Made by a program: the position numbers and the translations under genes
The notes under the pieces: generated by a model
Seen by the model: the letters and a program-made list of their open reading frames with translations, nothing else
Told to the model about the DNA's origin: nothing
The model's database searches: none
Assembly (NCBI GenBank): GCA_016745035.1
Contig: JADGDE010000007.1
Location: forward strand, 175,433 to 229,555
Origin: Thiotrichales bacterium
GTDB lineage: Bacteria; Pseudomonadota; Gammaproteobacteria; Beggiatoales; Beggiatoaceae
DNA length: 54,123 nt
Reading direction: 5' to 3'
Part shown: in pieces, positions 1 through 9,551 of the stretch
Layout: the number at the start of each line of letters is the position of its first letter
How positions within the stretch are numbered: position 1 is the first letter of the stretch

Positions 1-27
1 ACTAGTCTTCTACAACTAGTCTACCCC

Positions 28-95
28 GCAAAACCAAAAGGCTGGAACTGTGGATTGGTATCGAGTATAATTTTACCAAAGACATCGTAATCCAT
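28..95 (-). pseudogene. Relic fragment of RHS core (orphan tip junction)
   Basis: These 68 bases align without gaps to 1161-1228 inside the large RHS gene and differ at only a few positions. On the minus strand they still read as the core peptide around [19 protein letters not shown], but the frame runs into stop codons towards position 1. This is what remains when RHS C-terminal cassettes are displaced: a short piece of the conserved core marks the junction of a former tip. The short direct repeat ACTAGT at 1-6 and 15-20 lies in the decayed part. A silent cassette may continue beyond the window edge. Confidence 0.75.
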
Positions 96-112
96 ACTAT
101 TTTTATGGGTGT

Positions 113-469
113 CTACAACTTCAGTACCCCTATTGATTTACATCTTACTTGTAATACTCCTTCTGGCCAACATTTTAAATTAACTATAATATCTAAGTTA
201 TTGGATACAATTTCTAAATCATAGATGCTCAAATAATGTTCTTCTAAAGAAAAATTAAGTTTAAATTCATGAACATGATTAAATAAAATATTAGCAGAAA
301 CTAAACCTTTGTAATTGGGAAGTCCTTCAAAATTTGAATTAATATCATCAATAGATACGATGATTTTTTTATTTGATAGTGACCAATTAACACCCTCAAT
401 ACGTGCATCATGTAAGCCGCCTAAATTTGAAAAATATTCTTCAGGATTATCAAGTAAAGTGTTTTCCAT
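113..469 (-). CDS. Hypothetical 118-aa protein, candidate RHS immunity protein
   Basis: A small acidic cytosolic protein with no signal peptide or membrane segment; I do not recognise its family. It starts [21 protein letters not shown] and is rich in beta-prone hydrophobic stretches, in the manner of SMI1-like or similar immunity folds, but no diagnostic motif is visible. It follows the RHS gene on the same strand with a 111-bp gap and is clearly more AT-rich than the RHS core, like the RHS tail. That position, immediately behind a variable RHS tail, is where the cognate immunity gene normally sits. No clear Shine-Dalgarno sequence precedes the ATG. Immunity function is inference from position only. 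Confidence 0.6.
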   Translation of the reverse strand: MENTLLDNPEEYFSNLGGLHDARIEGVNWSLSNKKIIVSIDDINSNFEGLPNYKGLVSANILFNHVHEFKLNFSLEEHYLSIYDLEIVSNNLDIIVNLKCWPEGVLQVRCKSIGVLKL

Positions 470-580
470 AACAAGCTATTGTGTGATTTTTCATTATCTG
501 ATTATAAACTATATAGGTAAAAATAACTATATTATGTTTTTACCTATACAAAACTTCATTACCTAGAGCATAGTAATAAA

Positions 581-3500
581 TTAACGTGCGTTACGTAGAG
601 CAAGAGCGCACATTCCTAAACTAGGTAAACATACCTGAGGGAACAATGCACATGTAACACCCAATCCAAAACTAAACCCTAATCCCACTTTTTCTCCTGG
701 TGTTAATCCAGTAGAGTTTTCAGAGTTATTAGCACCATCATCAGAGTCAGGTAATGGTTCCGGGTCTGGGATTTCATCTCCCGGATCAAGATGTTTCTTA
801 TCTTTATTATGATGCCAATGATCTTTTTCTCTCCATCCATCTTGTCCCGGTCTTTCCCCGGGTCGTCCGTCGTGAAAATCTAATATGTCTCCATTAGGAT
901 GTCTCCAACGCGAACCATTTGGATCTCTATGTGATGGATCATTAGTCCAATCTGAAGGTAATCCATCTGGGTTAGTAGGCAATTTCATTAAACCTAAAGG
1001 ATCAATAAAATTAACAGGATCCCAAAAAACATACCCATAAAGATTAGAATCCCCTCCCGCAAACCGAATAGGATCCTTAGCCGTCCACCGCCCAATCAGC
1101 GCATCATAATCCCGCGCCCCAAAGCGAACCAGCCCCGTATCAGCATCATACAATCCCCCAGCAAAGCCAAAGGGTTGGAACTGTGGATTGGTATCGAGTA
1201 TAACATTACCAAAGACATCGTAGTCCATGCGTTGCACAATCGTGCCATCACTCATATCAACCACCAAGCGCACACTGCCCAGATGGTCAGAAATCACTCG
1301 ATAGCGTTTCCCCACTTTAACGATGTAATCAGGCACATGTCCTTTGGAGGCGTAGATAAACAGTGAAACCGGATTCCCTTGTCCATCAAACTCCGCCACA
1401 GGGTTAAGGCTGCCTTGATAGATAAAGCTTTGGCTCAGTGTGCCATTAACTTTTTTACCAATACGTCGGTTTCTGCCATCGACAATATAATCTAGCTGCG
1501 TGCCATTGGGCAGTGTGACATGGGTGAGGTTGCCTAAGACATCGTATTGGTATTGGGTCGTGCCTTCTGGATTGGTTTTGCTTTGTAACTCACCATTTTT
1601 TGTGTAGTGGTAGCTGTTATCACCGTAGTGCAATAGGCGGTCTTGGTTGTCGTATTCAATCTGTTCAACTGTGCCTTGGGGTGTGGTGGCTTGGTCGCGT
1701 CGTCCAGCGGCATCAAAGCCATAGCTGTGGCTGATTTGCCCGTCTTGTTTGACTTCTACCAATCGACCGGCGGCATCGTAGCGGTATTCATAGACATGAT
1801 TCTCACCTGCAATCGTGCGGTTAAGGCTGGTGATACGCCCGAGTTGGTCGCGTTGATAGTTTGCTATGTAGAGGTTCTCATCTGCCCATTGTGCGTTTTC
1901 TGTTTTTAGCTCAGAAAAGGTGTTGTAGCTTTGTGCAGTGTTGAATTGAGCATTGTCAAAGTTGAATTGTGTACTTGTTAATAAGCCTGTGAGCGGGTCG
2001 CGTGTAAGGCTTAACTCACCTGCTTGGGTCAGCAGACCATCAAGGTCATATTGATAAGCAACACTTGGATTCAACTCGCCAAGTTGATATTGCATGGCTT
2101 CAACACGGAAGTCGTTGTTATAAACAAGATTGAGTGCTGCGTTGACTGTGCCGCTCCAGGTCTCGCCAATACCCAAGCTGCCATCGTAGCGGTAGCTTAA
2201 GCGCTCACCGCTGGGGGTGGTGATGCTTTGTAGTGCTGCTGGGGTTTGTCCGCTGCTGGGGTCAACCTCTAGCGGGTAGTATTGATAGCTTTGTGTGCCT
2301 GTGGGTAGGTTGAGGCTTAGAAGCTTTTCACTCTCATCCGCATAGTTGAAGATGATTTGTTGACCATCTGGGCGTTGTACCTGAGTCAGTTGTTTGTCCA
2401 GATTGTATTGGTATTGGGTTTGTGGCTCGGCAATATCAGCGACAACAGGAGGCACATAGCTATCGTTTTTATCAATCGCATCGTAAGTAAACTCGTGTGT
2501 CGGGCGATTAGGTGGGGTGAGGTGACTTAGGTTGCCATTGGCATCGTATTGGTAGCCGACTTGGCGTTGGTCGGGTAAGGTTTGTTCGGTGACACGACCA
2601 ACAACATCGTAGTCAAATTGTACCGTTTGTTGTTCGGCATCGGTGATGTCTTGAACCCAACCAGCGTCATCGTAGTTGATGTGTTCGGTGCGGGTTTGGG
2701 TGCCGTCGGTTTGTTCAGTGCGAATCAGGCGACCGCGTTCGTCGTAATGATAATGGCTGCTTGCCAATGTGCTATTGGGGATGTGGGTTTTGATAACACG
2801 GCCGTTTTCATCCAAGGTATCAACGACCACACGTCCTGCGGGGGTTGTTTTGGTCTCGGTGCGGGTGTTGGCATCGTAGTGGGTTTGGGTTTTGCGGCCG
2901 TTGACGCTGATTGTGACGGTGTCTGTCACAGGGGCACTGAGGTCGCCAGCATCGTTGAGCACGGTTTGACGTTCGGTACTGAGTTGTTGGCTTAAACCTG
3001 AGGGCAGACGAATATTAACAGCACTTAGTGGCGATAACATGCCAAAACGAGGGTCTGGGGTTTGTCTTGAGGTGATTTGTGTGCCGTCAGAACTGGTTTG
3101 AGTGCTATTGCCATCTTTGCCTTGGACGCTTTGGCTTTGTGTTCCATCGGGGTTGGTGGTAGTACGGCGAATACGGTTGCCCTCATCGAGTATTTCAGTT
3201 AGATAGCGGGTGGTGCGTCCCATTTCACTGCTGATGGTTGCTTCTTCGCTAGTGATGCTGGGGTCATTTTCAGTCAGTGTCCAAGAGCCACCAGCAGCAT
3301 TTTGGTCATAACGTAAACGGCCTTCTGCGTCGTATTCAAAAATAGAACTGTGCTGGCGTGGGTTGGTAAATTCAGTCAGCAAGCCACCTTCTGTATAAGC
3401 CATGTTCCAAGCTTCGTTGGCAGGGTTGCTAATGTTTTCAAGCCAGCCTTGAGCATTTAGCCCTAATGTTGTGCGTTGCCCATCGGCGGAGGTGATGCTA

Positions 3501-6500
3501 ATAGGCAGGCTATTGGCATCGCGTTCGATGGTGGTGGTATCGTTATCAAGGTCGGTGATACTGCTGAGATAGCCGTTGTCATCGTAAGCAAAGCTTAGCA
3601 GGGTTTTACCTGTGAGGGCATCAACGGTGCGTTGGTGTTTGCCTGCGGCTGTGAAGTGATATATCAGACTGCCATCTTTTGAGGGCAGTTCGATGTCTTG
3701 CAGGGTCACATCGGGCATTGTTGGCCCGACCATACGAATACGATTGGTATCTAAAATATAAATATTGCCATTGGGTGCGATGTCAAAATCATGAATATCT
3801 AGGAATTTTGCCGCAATTGCTGCGCCTTTATCCCCAGCACCTGGAGTATAAGAGAATCCATCGCCCACAATATGGATGCTGTTATCATTTTCATCTAAGC
3901 GATGAATATTACGATCCTCTGTTGTTGAAAAATATACGGTATCAGTTTTATCAATGACTAAACGCTTTGCACCGCGGGCATAATTGCTTATCCCCCATAC
4001 CCGTTTTCGTTCTTTTTCTCCGGTCGTGGTAATTTTTTCAATATAAGAATTAACACTTCCGAAGTATCCTCTCCAGGCAATATAGATTTCCCCTTGAGAA
4101 TTAACCGCTATATCCAATATACGATAACCATTCCTATGTTCATTAGGTGTATGTGGCCGATAATAGGCTGTGGTCAATTTTCCGTCAGGAGAGTAACGTA
4201 AAATACGTCTATAACTAGATCTACCATAATGCCGATCAGCCATATAAATACTGTTATCTGGCGCAATGGTTAGCGTAGAAAGTTGTGCTAATTGTAGTTG
4301 TGTTGGAGAATCACTGCCTTGGGAGTCGTTATAGGTTTCTGTGCCTCCACCTGCAAGACGTTGAATACGACCATCAGGACTGATACGACGTAATAAACCT
4401 AGTGTTGAAGTGTGTTCAAGTGTGCCATCTAATACATAAAGGTTACCCTGATTATCTAAGGCAATATCAGTAATATTTGCGAAACTGGCTTCTGTTGCAA
4501 GACCGCCATCACCTCCGCCCCATTCATTTCTATAGTTATCACCAGCAATATGGGTAATGCTGCCATCTGTATTAAGTCGGTTAATTTGTCGACCTGATGT
4601 CAGCGTGTAATACACAGCACCGTCATTTGCAACCGTAATACGTTCTCCAAGGCGTTCTGGATAGCTATTTCCTGATACGAATATGCTATCAATACTACCA
4701 CCTAGCACAGGCGCTTCCCCTTGTTCTTTACCATTGCCTTTCAATAGGCGTTGTGCAGGAGGGGTATAGGAATGATGTGCGTTCAGTGTCCAACCACCTA
4801 AACCTTGACCTCGGGCATCCCAAATATTACCAACAAGTACGGTTTGTGATGGTGTTGATTGGTATATTCGAGCGCGTCCTTTACCTAAAATGGTAAAGCC
4901 AGAAAGAGGGGTCATATTTTCATTTAGTGGCTGGCGATTATTAAAGGTCTTATTAACGACACTTCCACTACCTGAAGGTGGGCGAGGATTACCTGTATAG
5001 CTTGCAGCATAAACATAGGTGATAGATATTCTTGCTTTTTGTGCTCCTTGTAAGGTTCGACCTAATGCATCTTTACCATTCCAAACAACTGTTTGTTTTA
5101 GAATATCAGCCTGTTCTTCTGGTGTTAATTCATAATAAGTGAATTGACCTGCTAAAGCAGGTGAAGTTAGGTTTTGAGTAAATTGACCTAGTTTTATATT
5201 TTTTTCGAAATATTGTCCGGCAATATTAACGTTAATAACAACTTCGAGAGGTTTTTTAGAAGGTTCTAAAATTGTTTCTGATAACTGAACAAAGATGCTT
5301 CTATCCATTTTATTATCAGGAACTCGTCTACTACGATAATTTAAACTGTAAGGAGTACCTGTTACATCAATCTTTTCTCCTAAAACTTGGGTTTGGCATT
5401 CTATGATAGAACCACTTTTGGTATCAGAACAATCTGTTGGTGGAAGTGAGTTCTCAATTGGAGAAAAAGGGTGTCTCACGGATTCGTTATCACTAGTGAG
5501 ACCAAAATTAAGATCAATTGTGGAAAAACTGTTCAATGTCACACGGGTTAAAGTGTCGCCTATAGAATATAGTTCTACTAACTGGGATAACTCAGCGTCA
5601 CTAATATTTTCTGCTATTAAAGTTTCTTGGCTTGCTGCTGATCTGGATAATTCAAGACTGATAATGGCTTTACCATCAACAATATCCAAAATTTCTATGA
5701 TGACCCCATCTGGTTTTGCTTCCCAATAAGTGATGTCAGATTGATATATGCCAACGGGTACAGAAGTTCCCACAGGAATATCGAGGAAATTATCTACATA
5801 TAAGGGGACTTCCTGACTAAAATGAACATGCTTTGCGCCTGCAAATTGTGCTTGATCGACGCTGAGTTCAACGGCATAAGTATAGGCTGTTAGGGGTGGG
5901 AGTTCTGCGGGCATAGCTGCACGCCCAATAGCTCCTACCGTGTATTCTGTGGCTCGCACATCAAGTTGATTCAATGCTTGTCGAGAACCATCTTTCAGTT
6001 CCATTTCGGCACTCAAGCCTTGAGGAAACAATAAGGTTGCACGGCGAGCACCGTGTTCATCTTCAACCCACTCCCCCTGAGCAACTTGAATAGTTGCTTC
6101 TGTATTATTTAAATCAATGCGTGTGACTTTGGGGGATAGTTGAATCATGACCACATCATCAAGCCATGTGTACTCATTCCAAAATGACTGGATTTGGCGT
6201 TGCACAGGTAAATAGCCGGCTTTTTCATATTGGACAACCAAGGTGGCACCGGCGTTGACTGCTATATCAAAAACACCATCTGTACGTGTTTGGGTATGAC
6301 CAAATTCTTCATGTTGATGGATACTAATTTGTACGCCAGCAAGCGGGGCATTATTGTTATCGGTAACTTTGCCTCGAAGCACTCCGAGACGTTTTTCATC
6401 CATTTGTTCTAATACAACATGATGTTGAATAGCATTATCACCTTTGTAAAGAAACTCAGTGGCTTTGTGAAATAAGGTAGCTTCGGTTAAATCAATGGGA

Positions 6501-8419
6501 GGAGCAATAGTTGCTGGATCTGGAGGAATCGGAGCTTGTCCATTTGTACCTAAAAAATAAGCAATTTGTCGATCACCATTAGCATAAACAATTTCATAAT
6601 CAGCTAAATGATCGCCATTTTGGTCAGGAATAGGGTTGACATGTAATTGCCCATCTTTCGGTGCTTCACCAGTTTGAATTTCAGTATTTAAGCGACCTTG
6701 ATAAGTTTTACCATTGATAATGACATGCCCTATACCCCCATTAGAAGAGATTTGCATAGATTCAAAACCAGGTAATGTCTGTAACCAAGCTTCTAATTCA
6801 GTTAAGTGTGGGTTATCTTCTTTGGTGATGGGGTATAAATACCAATCAGTAAATTCTGTACCATTGCTTTCTACCCAAGGAAAAAATTGTAAATATAGTT
6901 GGGTAATGTCCATCCATTCGTCAGGATAAACCCAAGTACCTGGGATATTTAGTGCCCAAGGTAAACTGCGTTTAGTTTTGTAATAACGTTGTTTTTCTTC
7001 ACTACTGTCGTCATCTTCAGTGGCAAATAGTTCAGGATTTGCTAAGTCAGTGGGCGGGTAATTAGGAAGGTGAATCTCAATGCCACGTTCATCAGTTCGA
7101 TAAATAAAAGCATTATAAGGTGCTGTACCGATGACTTCAGGATCTTGAGCTTGGTCAAAAACCACTTCCATATGAAAATTACCACCATCACTATAAGGCT
7201 TGCATTCCGGTTCGGTATTAAAAAATTCACAAGCATCATTAGTCACTTCAGTTTCTGTATGTGCATTGGTCAATAAATTAAATACTAGACCGGTTTGATT
7301 TGCTTCTACATTAAGTGGAAGAGCCTCATTGCCATTACGACTTATAGTAGCCGTATGCATCGTGTTGGCGGATAGTTGTCCTAGCGCCACAGCAAAACCG
7401 TTTTCGTACCCTGCACCGCGTGCCTTAATGACATACTCAGCATTGATTTGTTTGACTTTGTAATTAGCATCTAATATTTCTTGAATATCATAAGCTAAGA
7501 CTAAATCATTCATGTCATAATCACCCTCAGATGGCCATAAGTCTTCATAAGCTAAAGTACCTTGAGTGGTTTGCTTATAAGCCCTTTGAGGATCATTTGG
7601 ATAATCATCGCCGTTATCACTAACACCATCATTATCTTGATCTTCCGTTAAATTGTTATTGATATTTCCAATATCAATTTGTGCTTGGATCGTATTATTA
7701 TCTATGGAAATAAGGGATAACTGCTCATTGGCACTAATTCGTAATGCCTGAGCATGCCCTGGAACACGAATATTTTTTGTAAATACCCCTTTATCATCTG
7801 TTTTTCCAGTGATGATTAATTTATCTTGACTCGGATCGGCTAAAACCAACTCATTACTATCACTAACAAAACTAACGGGAAGATAAGAGGGTAAATAAAT
7901 TTTAATGTCAGTTTGAGGTGGTGTGGGAGTATCTGTGCTAACAACTTTAATTGTTGTCTTTACCTCTTTGCTCATTTCATAAGAAAAATCTACGGGTGCT
8001 GAAATATCACTGGTTTCAGTAAAATCAACATAAAACGGTGTCCAAGTACGATCTAAATTGATTCGAATTCGAGCGTTATAAACTTGGTTTTGGAAAAAAA
8101 TATTTTTAAGTTTTACGACATCTGATTCTGATACAGTGGCGGAGGCATTACGCAAATGGAATAACTCTGTTCCTTGAGCTACCGTATTATTTTGAATCAA
8201 TTCCCAGCTTAAATCGGTATTAAGTTTAAGAGTGACATCATAATTTTCGCCATCATAGCGTAGTGTTTGAAAACGAAGTCCTACATCATCAACAATTTCA
8301 ACTTGTGTTCCAAGTTCTAATATTTCTGCGCTGAAAGCTGTTTTTGAAAAACTAAAAAATGAAATTATTAAGAAAAATAACAGATAGATAAAGTGAGATA
8401 AGCGTTGAGGATTACACAT
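581..8419 (-). CDS. Secreted RHS/YD-repeat protein with LruC-like and NHL-like domains
   Basis: About 2612 residues from an ATG at 8419, chosen because AAGGTG lies seven bases upstream and a clean signal peptide (IYLLFFLIISFFSF, ending AFSA) follows; the frame is open back to 8536. Order, roughly: calcium-binding-like DNDGVSDNGDD and an LruC/DUF4842-like region (YEDLWPSEGDYDMNDLV) at 260-530; a carboxypeptidase-regulatory-like fold (LRGKVTDNNNAPLAGV) near 680-750; a transthyretin/FlgD-like stretch; NHL-like beta-propeller repeats near 1270-1580; many YD repeats; then the RHS core end (GARDYDALIGRWTAKDPI, PVNFIDPLGL) near 2440-2477. The last 135 residues form a variable tail with a His/Trp-rich GWREKDHWHH segment, a Pro/Asp-rich linker and a hydrophobic end. 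Such proteins form a shell that encloses a C-terminal toxin or adhesion module. It is probably exported by Sec; toxin activity is unproven. Confidence 0.9.
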   Translation of the reverse strand: MCNPQRLSHFIYLLFFLIISFFSFSKTAFSAEILELGTQVEIVDDVGLRFQTLRYDGENYDVTLKLNTDLSWELIQNNTVAQGTELFHLRNASATVSESDVVKLKNIFFQNQVYNARIRINLDRTWTPFYVDFTETSDISAPVDFSYEMSKEVKTTIKVVSTDTPTPPQTDIKIYLPSYLPVSFVSDSNELVLADPSQDKLIITGKTDDKGVFTKNIRVPGHAQALRISANEQLSLISIDNNTIQAQIDIGNINNNLTEDQDNDGVSDNGDDYPNDPQRAYKQTTQGTLAYEDLWPSEGDYDMNDLVLAYDIQEILDANYKVKQINAEYVIKARGAGYENGFAVALGQLSANTMHTATISRNGNEALPLNVEANQTGLVFNLLTNAHTETEVTNDACEFFNTEPECKPYSDGGNFHMEVVFDQAQDPEVIGTAPYNAFIYRTDERGIEIHLPNYPPTDLANPELFATEDDDSSEEKQRYYKTKRSLPWALNIPGTWVYPDEWMDITQLYLQFFPWVESNGTEFTDWYLYPITKEDNPHLTELEAWLQTLPGFESMQISSNGGIGHVIINGKTYQGRLNTEIQTGEAPKDGQLHVNPIPDQNGDHLADYEIVYANGDRQIAYFLGTNGQAPIPPDPATIAPPIDLTEATLFHKATEFLYKGDNAIQHHVVLEQMDEKRLGVLRGKVTDNNNAPLAGVQISIHQHEEFGHTQTRTDGVFDIAVNAGATLVVQYEKAGYLPVQRQIQSFWNEYTWLDDVVMIQLSPKVTRIDLNNTEATIQVAQGEWVEDEHGARRATLLFPQGLSAEMELKDGSRQALNQLDVRATEYTVGAIGRAAMPAELPPLTAYTYAVELSVDQAQFAGAKHVHFSQEVPLYVDNFLDIPVGTSVPVGIYQSDITYWEAKPDGVIIEILDIVDGKAIISLELSRSAASQETLIAENISDAELSQLVELYSIGDTLTRVTLNSFSTIDLNFGLTSDNESVRHPFSPIENSLPPTDCSDTKSGSIIECQTQVLGEKIDVTGTPYSLNYRSRRVPDNKMDRSIFVQLSETILEPSKKPLEVVINVNIAGQYFEKNIKLGQFTQNLTSPALAGQFTYYELTPEEQADILKQTVVWNGKDALGRTLQGAQKARISITYVYAASYTGNPRPPSGSGSVVNKTFNNRQPLNENMTPLSGFTILGKGRARIYQSTPSQTVLVGNIWDARGQGLGGWTLNAHHSYTPPAQRLLKGNGKEQGEAPVLGGSIDSIFVSGNSYPERLGERITVANDGAVYYTLTSGRQINRLNTDGSITHIAGDNYRNEWGGGDGGLATEASFANITDIALDNQGNLYVLDGTLEHTSTLGLLRRISPDGRIQRLAGGGTETYNDSQGSDSPTQLQLAQLSTLTIAPDNSIYMADRHYGRSSYRRILRYSPDGKLTTAYYRPHTPNEHRNGYRILDIAVNSQGEIYIAWRGYFGSVNSYIEKITTTGEKERKRVWGISNYARGAKRLVIDKTDTVYFSTTEDRNIHRLDENDNSIHIVGDGFSYTPGAGDKGAAIAAKFLDIHDFDIAPNGNIYILDTNRIRMVGPTMPDVTLQDIELPSKDGSLIYHFTAAGKHQRTVDALTGKTLLSFAYDDNGYLSSITDLDNDTTTIERDANSLPISITSADGQRTTLGLNAQGWLENISNPANEAWNMAYTEGGLLTEFTNPRQHSSIFEYDAEGRLRYDQNAAGGSWTLTENDPSITSEEATISSEMGRTTRYLTEILDEGNRIRRTTTNPDGTQSQSVQGKDGNSTQTSSDGTQITSRQTPDPRFGMLSPLSAVNIRLPSGLSQQLSTERQTVLNDAGDLSAPVTDTVTISVNGRKTQTHYDANTRTETKTTPAGRVVVDTLDENGRVIKTHIPNSTLASSHYHYDERGRLIRTEQTDGTQTRTEHINYDDAGWVQDITDAEQQTVQFDYDVVGRVTEQTLPDQRQVGYQYDANGNLSHLTPPNRPTHEFTYDAIDKNDSYVPPVVADIAEPQTQYQYNLDKQLTQVQRPDGQQIIFNYADESEKLLSLNLPTGTQSYQYYPLEVDPSSGQTPAALQSITTPSGERLSYRYDGSLGIGETWSGTVNAALNLVYNNDFRVEAMQYQLGELNPSVAYQYDLDGLLTQAGELSLTRDPLTGLLTSTQFNFDNAQFNTAQSYNTFSELKTENAQWADENLYIANYQRDQLGRITSLNRTIAGENHVYEYRYDAAGRLVEVKQDGQISHSYGFDAAGRRDQATTPQGTVEQIEYDNQDRLLHYGDNSYHYTKNGELQSKTNPEGTTQYQYDVLGNLTHVTLPNGTQLDYIVDGRNRRIGKKVNGTLSQSFIYQGSLNPVAEFDGQGNPVSLFIYASKGHVPDYIVKVGKRYRVISDHLGSVRLVVDMSDGTIVQRMDYDVFGNVILDTNPQFQPFGFAGGLYDADTGLVRFGARDYDALIGRWTAKDPIRFAGGDSNLYGYVFWDPVNFIDPLGLMKLPTNPDGLPSDWTNDPSHRDPNGSRWRHPNGDILDFHDGRPGERPGQDGWREKDHWHHNKDKKHLDPGDEIPDPEPLPDSDDGANNSENSTGLTPGEKVGLGFSFGLGVTCALFPQVCLPSLGMCALALRNAR

Positions 8420-8767
8420 ATATAAACACCTTGCTTTATTATACATAATTGTTGAGTCTTCGATGATTGTATGAATAGGCTTAAGGTAAAATGAAGGCTT
8501 GGTTTTTAAGAGTTGAACGATAGCAATATATCCCATTCAAATCACATTTTTTTACAAAAAAGAATAAAACGTTTTTAAAAATTGTATTGAACATTATTCT
8601 TAGCACCTTTGAGTTGATGTGTTATTACATCATCGTCTTAACTTTATTGTGTATTTTTTACGCATAAAAAATACGGCCACCATTGTTGCATTTTTTTACA
8701 TTGTTTTCAATATAAAAATCAAACTATATTACTTTTGTTTGGTATTATTTTACGTTGGGAAAACATC
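8420..8767. other. AT-rich divergent intergenic region
   Basis: This stretch lies between the RHS start (minus) and the small plus-strand gene at 8768. It is AT-rich and must carry the divergent promoters. The RHS Shine-Dalgarno (AAGGTG on the minus strand, about 8427-8432) is the only signal I can place with confidence. I see no RNA gene or repeat. Confidence 0.4.
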
Positions 8768-9157
8768 ATGCTTGCTATTAAAGACTGGCAAAACCCAGCT
8801 AGCTATCAAGCTTTAGATACAGAAAACGCCAGCATATGGGCATGGCAGTTTCTACGTCGAAACCTTGATTATCAGCGTGATTTTACGGCTTTTATGCACA
8901 CTTGGAATGTATTAGAGCAGGACTATGGCACGGTAGGTAAGCGTGATTTTCAAGCTTGGAAACGCGACCCACGGGCGCATATTGCAGCCAAACTCAGCGA
9001 TTTTCCGCATAATCCACCCGATGATAATTGCACGCTAGATGACGAACATTTATTGATCGAGTGTTGGATGGGGAGTAAGTGGGGGTTTTATAAGTTTCCT
9101 TTGGATCCTGCGCTTGAAAGTAGGGCAACGTCAAGCACAGCGCCAACGGCAGATTAA
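8768..9157 (+). CDS. DUF6499/transcriptional-regulator-like protein, probably frameshifted
   Basis: The ATG at 8768 (GGGA eight bases upstream) opens a 129-residue frame beginning MLAIKDWQNPASYQALD. The WAWQFLRRNLDYQRDF stretch near residue 20 is the hallmark of the DUF6499 transcriptional-regulator-like domain, and WGFYKFPLDPAL near 105-117 matches the second conserved block of such proteins. After that block the reading continues plausibly only in the next frame (see 9114-9347), so the last dozen residues of this frame are probably spurious. Function is unknown; relatives occur as small accessory genes, often on mobile DNA. Confidence 0.6.
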   Translation: MLAIKDWQNPASYQALDTENASIWAWQFLRRNLDYQRDFTAFMHTWNVLEQDYGTVGKRDFQAWKRDPRAHIAAKLSDFPHNPPDDNCTLDDEHLLIECWMGSKWGFYKFPLDPALESRATSSTAPTAD

Positions 9158-9347
9158 TCAGCCTCTTCGGGAAAAAAATATTGAATTTTGGCGACAATGC
9201 TTACAATATTTAGATGCGCAGCAACAAGGTGTGAGCGACTCACTATTGGCAGATTTTTTTGCTGATAACTATGTCATTTTGGCTCAGCGCGCCCCGCGTA
9301 TTCAAACATCCGAGTATCGTTATTTGCCTTTGTGTGGCGAAGATTAG
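9114..9347 (+). pseudogene. 3' part of the DUF6499-like gene in the +1 frame
   Basis: This frame has no good start of its own (only TTG at 9114) and overlaps the end of the preceding frame by 44 bases. Removing one base around 9113 would join it as PLDPA-LKVGQRQAQRQ, giving one protein of about 193 residues. The piece contains an amphipathic helical region (FWRQCLQYLDAQQQGVSDSLL), reminiscent of the helix-turn-helix-like second half of DUF6499/DUF2285 proteins. The most likely reading is a recent one-base insertion that broke the gene; a sequencing error or programmed frameshift would look the same. Confidence 0.5.
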
Positions 9348-9551
9348 CAGGGAATTTTCAGCAAACTGCTGGATTTTAGGTTAGAATCGGCAACGGATAA
9401 AATCGAGTCTTTATGAGCAGATGTCACACACAGCTTAAATGACGCTGTTTTAGTGAAAATATATGCAATGCAACAATAAACAATATATGTGCGTAACATC
9501 GCTTGTGAGCCGTTTTTTAGAGTCCATCGACGACATCGTGAGAAAAGTAGC

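Noticed and set aside
2582..2995. Long plus-strand open frames opposite the RHS gene
   Set aside because: They run antisense to well-supported YD repeats and arise from the repeat's codon pattern; no ribosome sites or family signatures.
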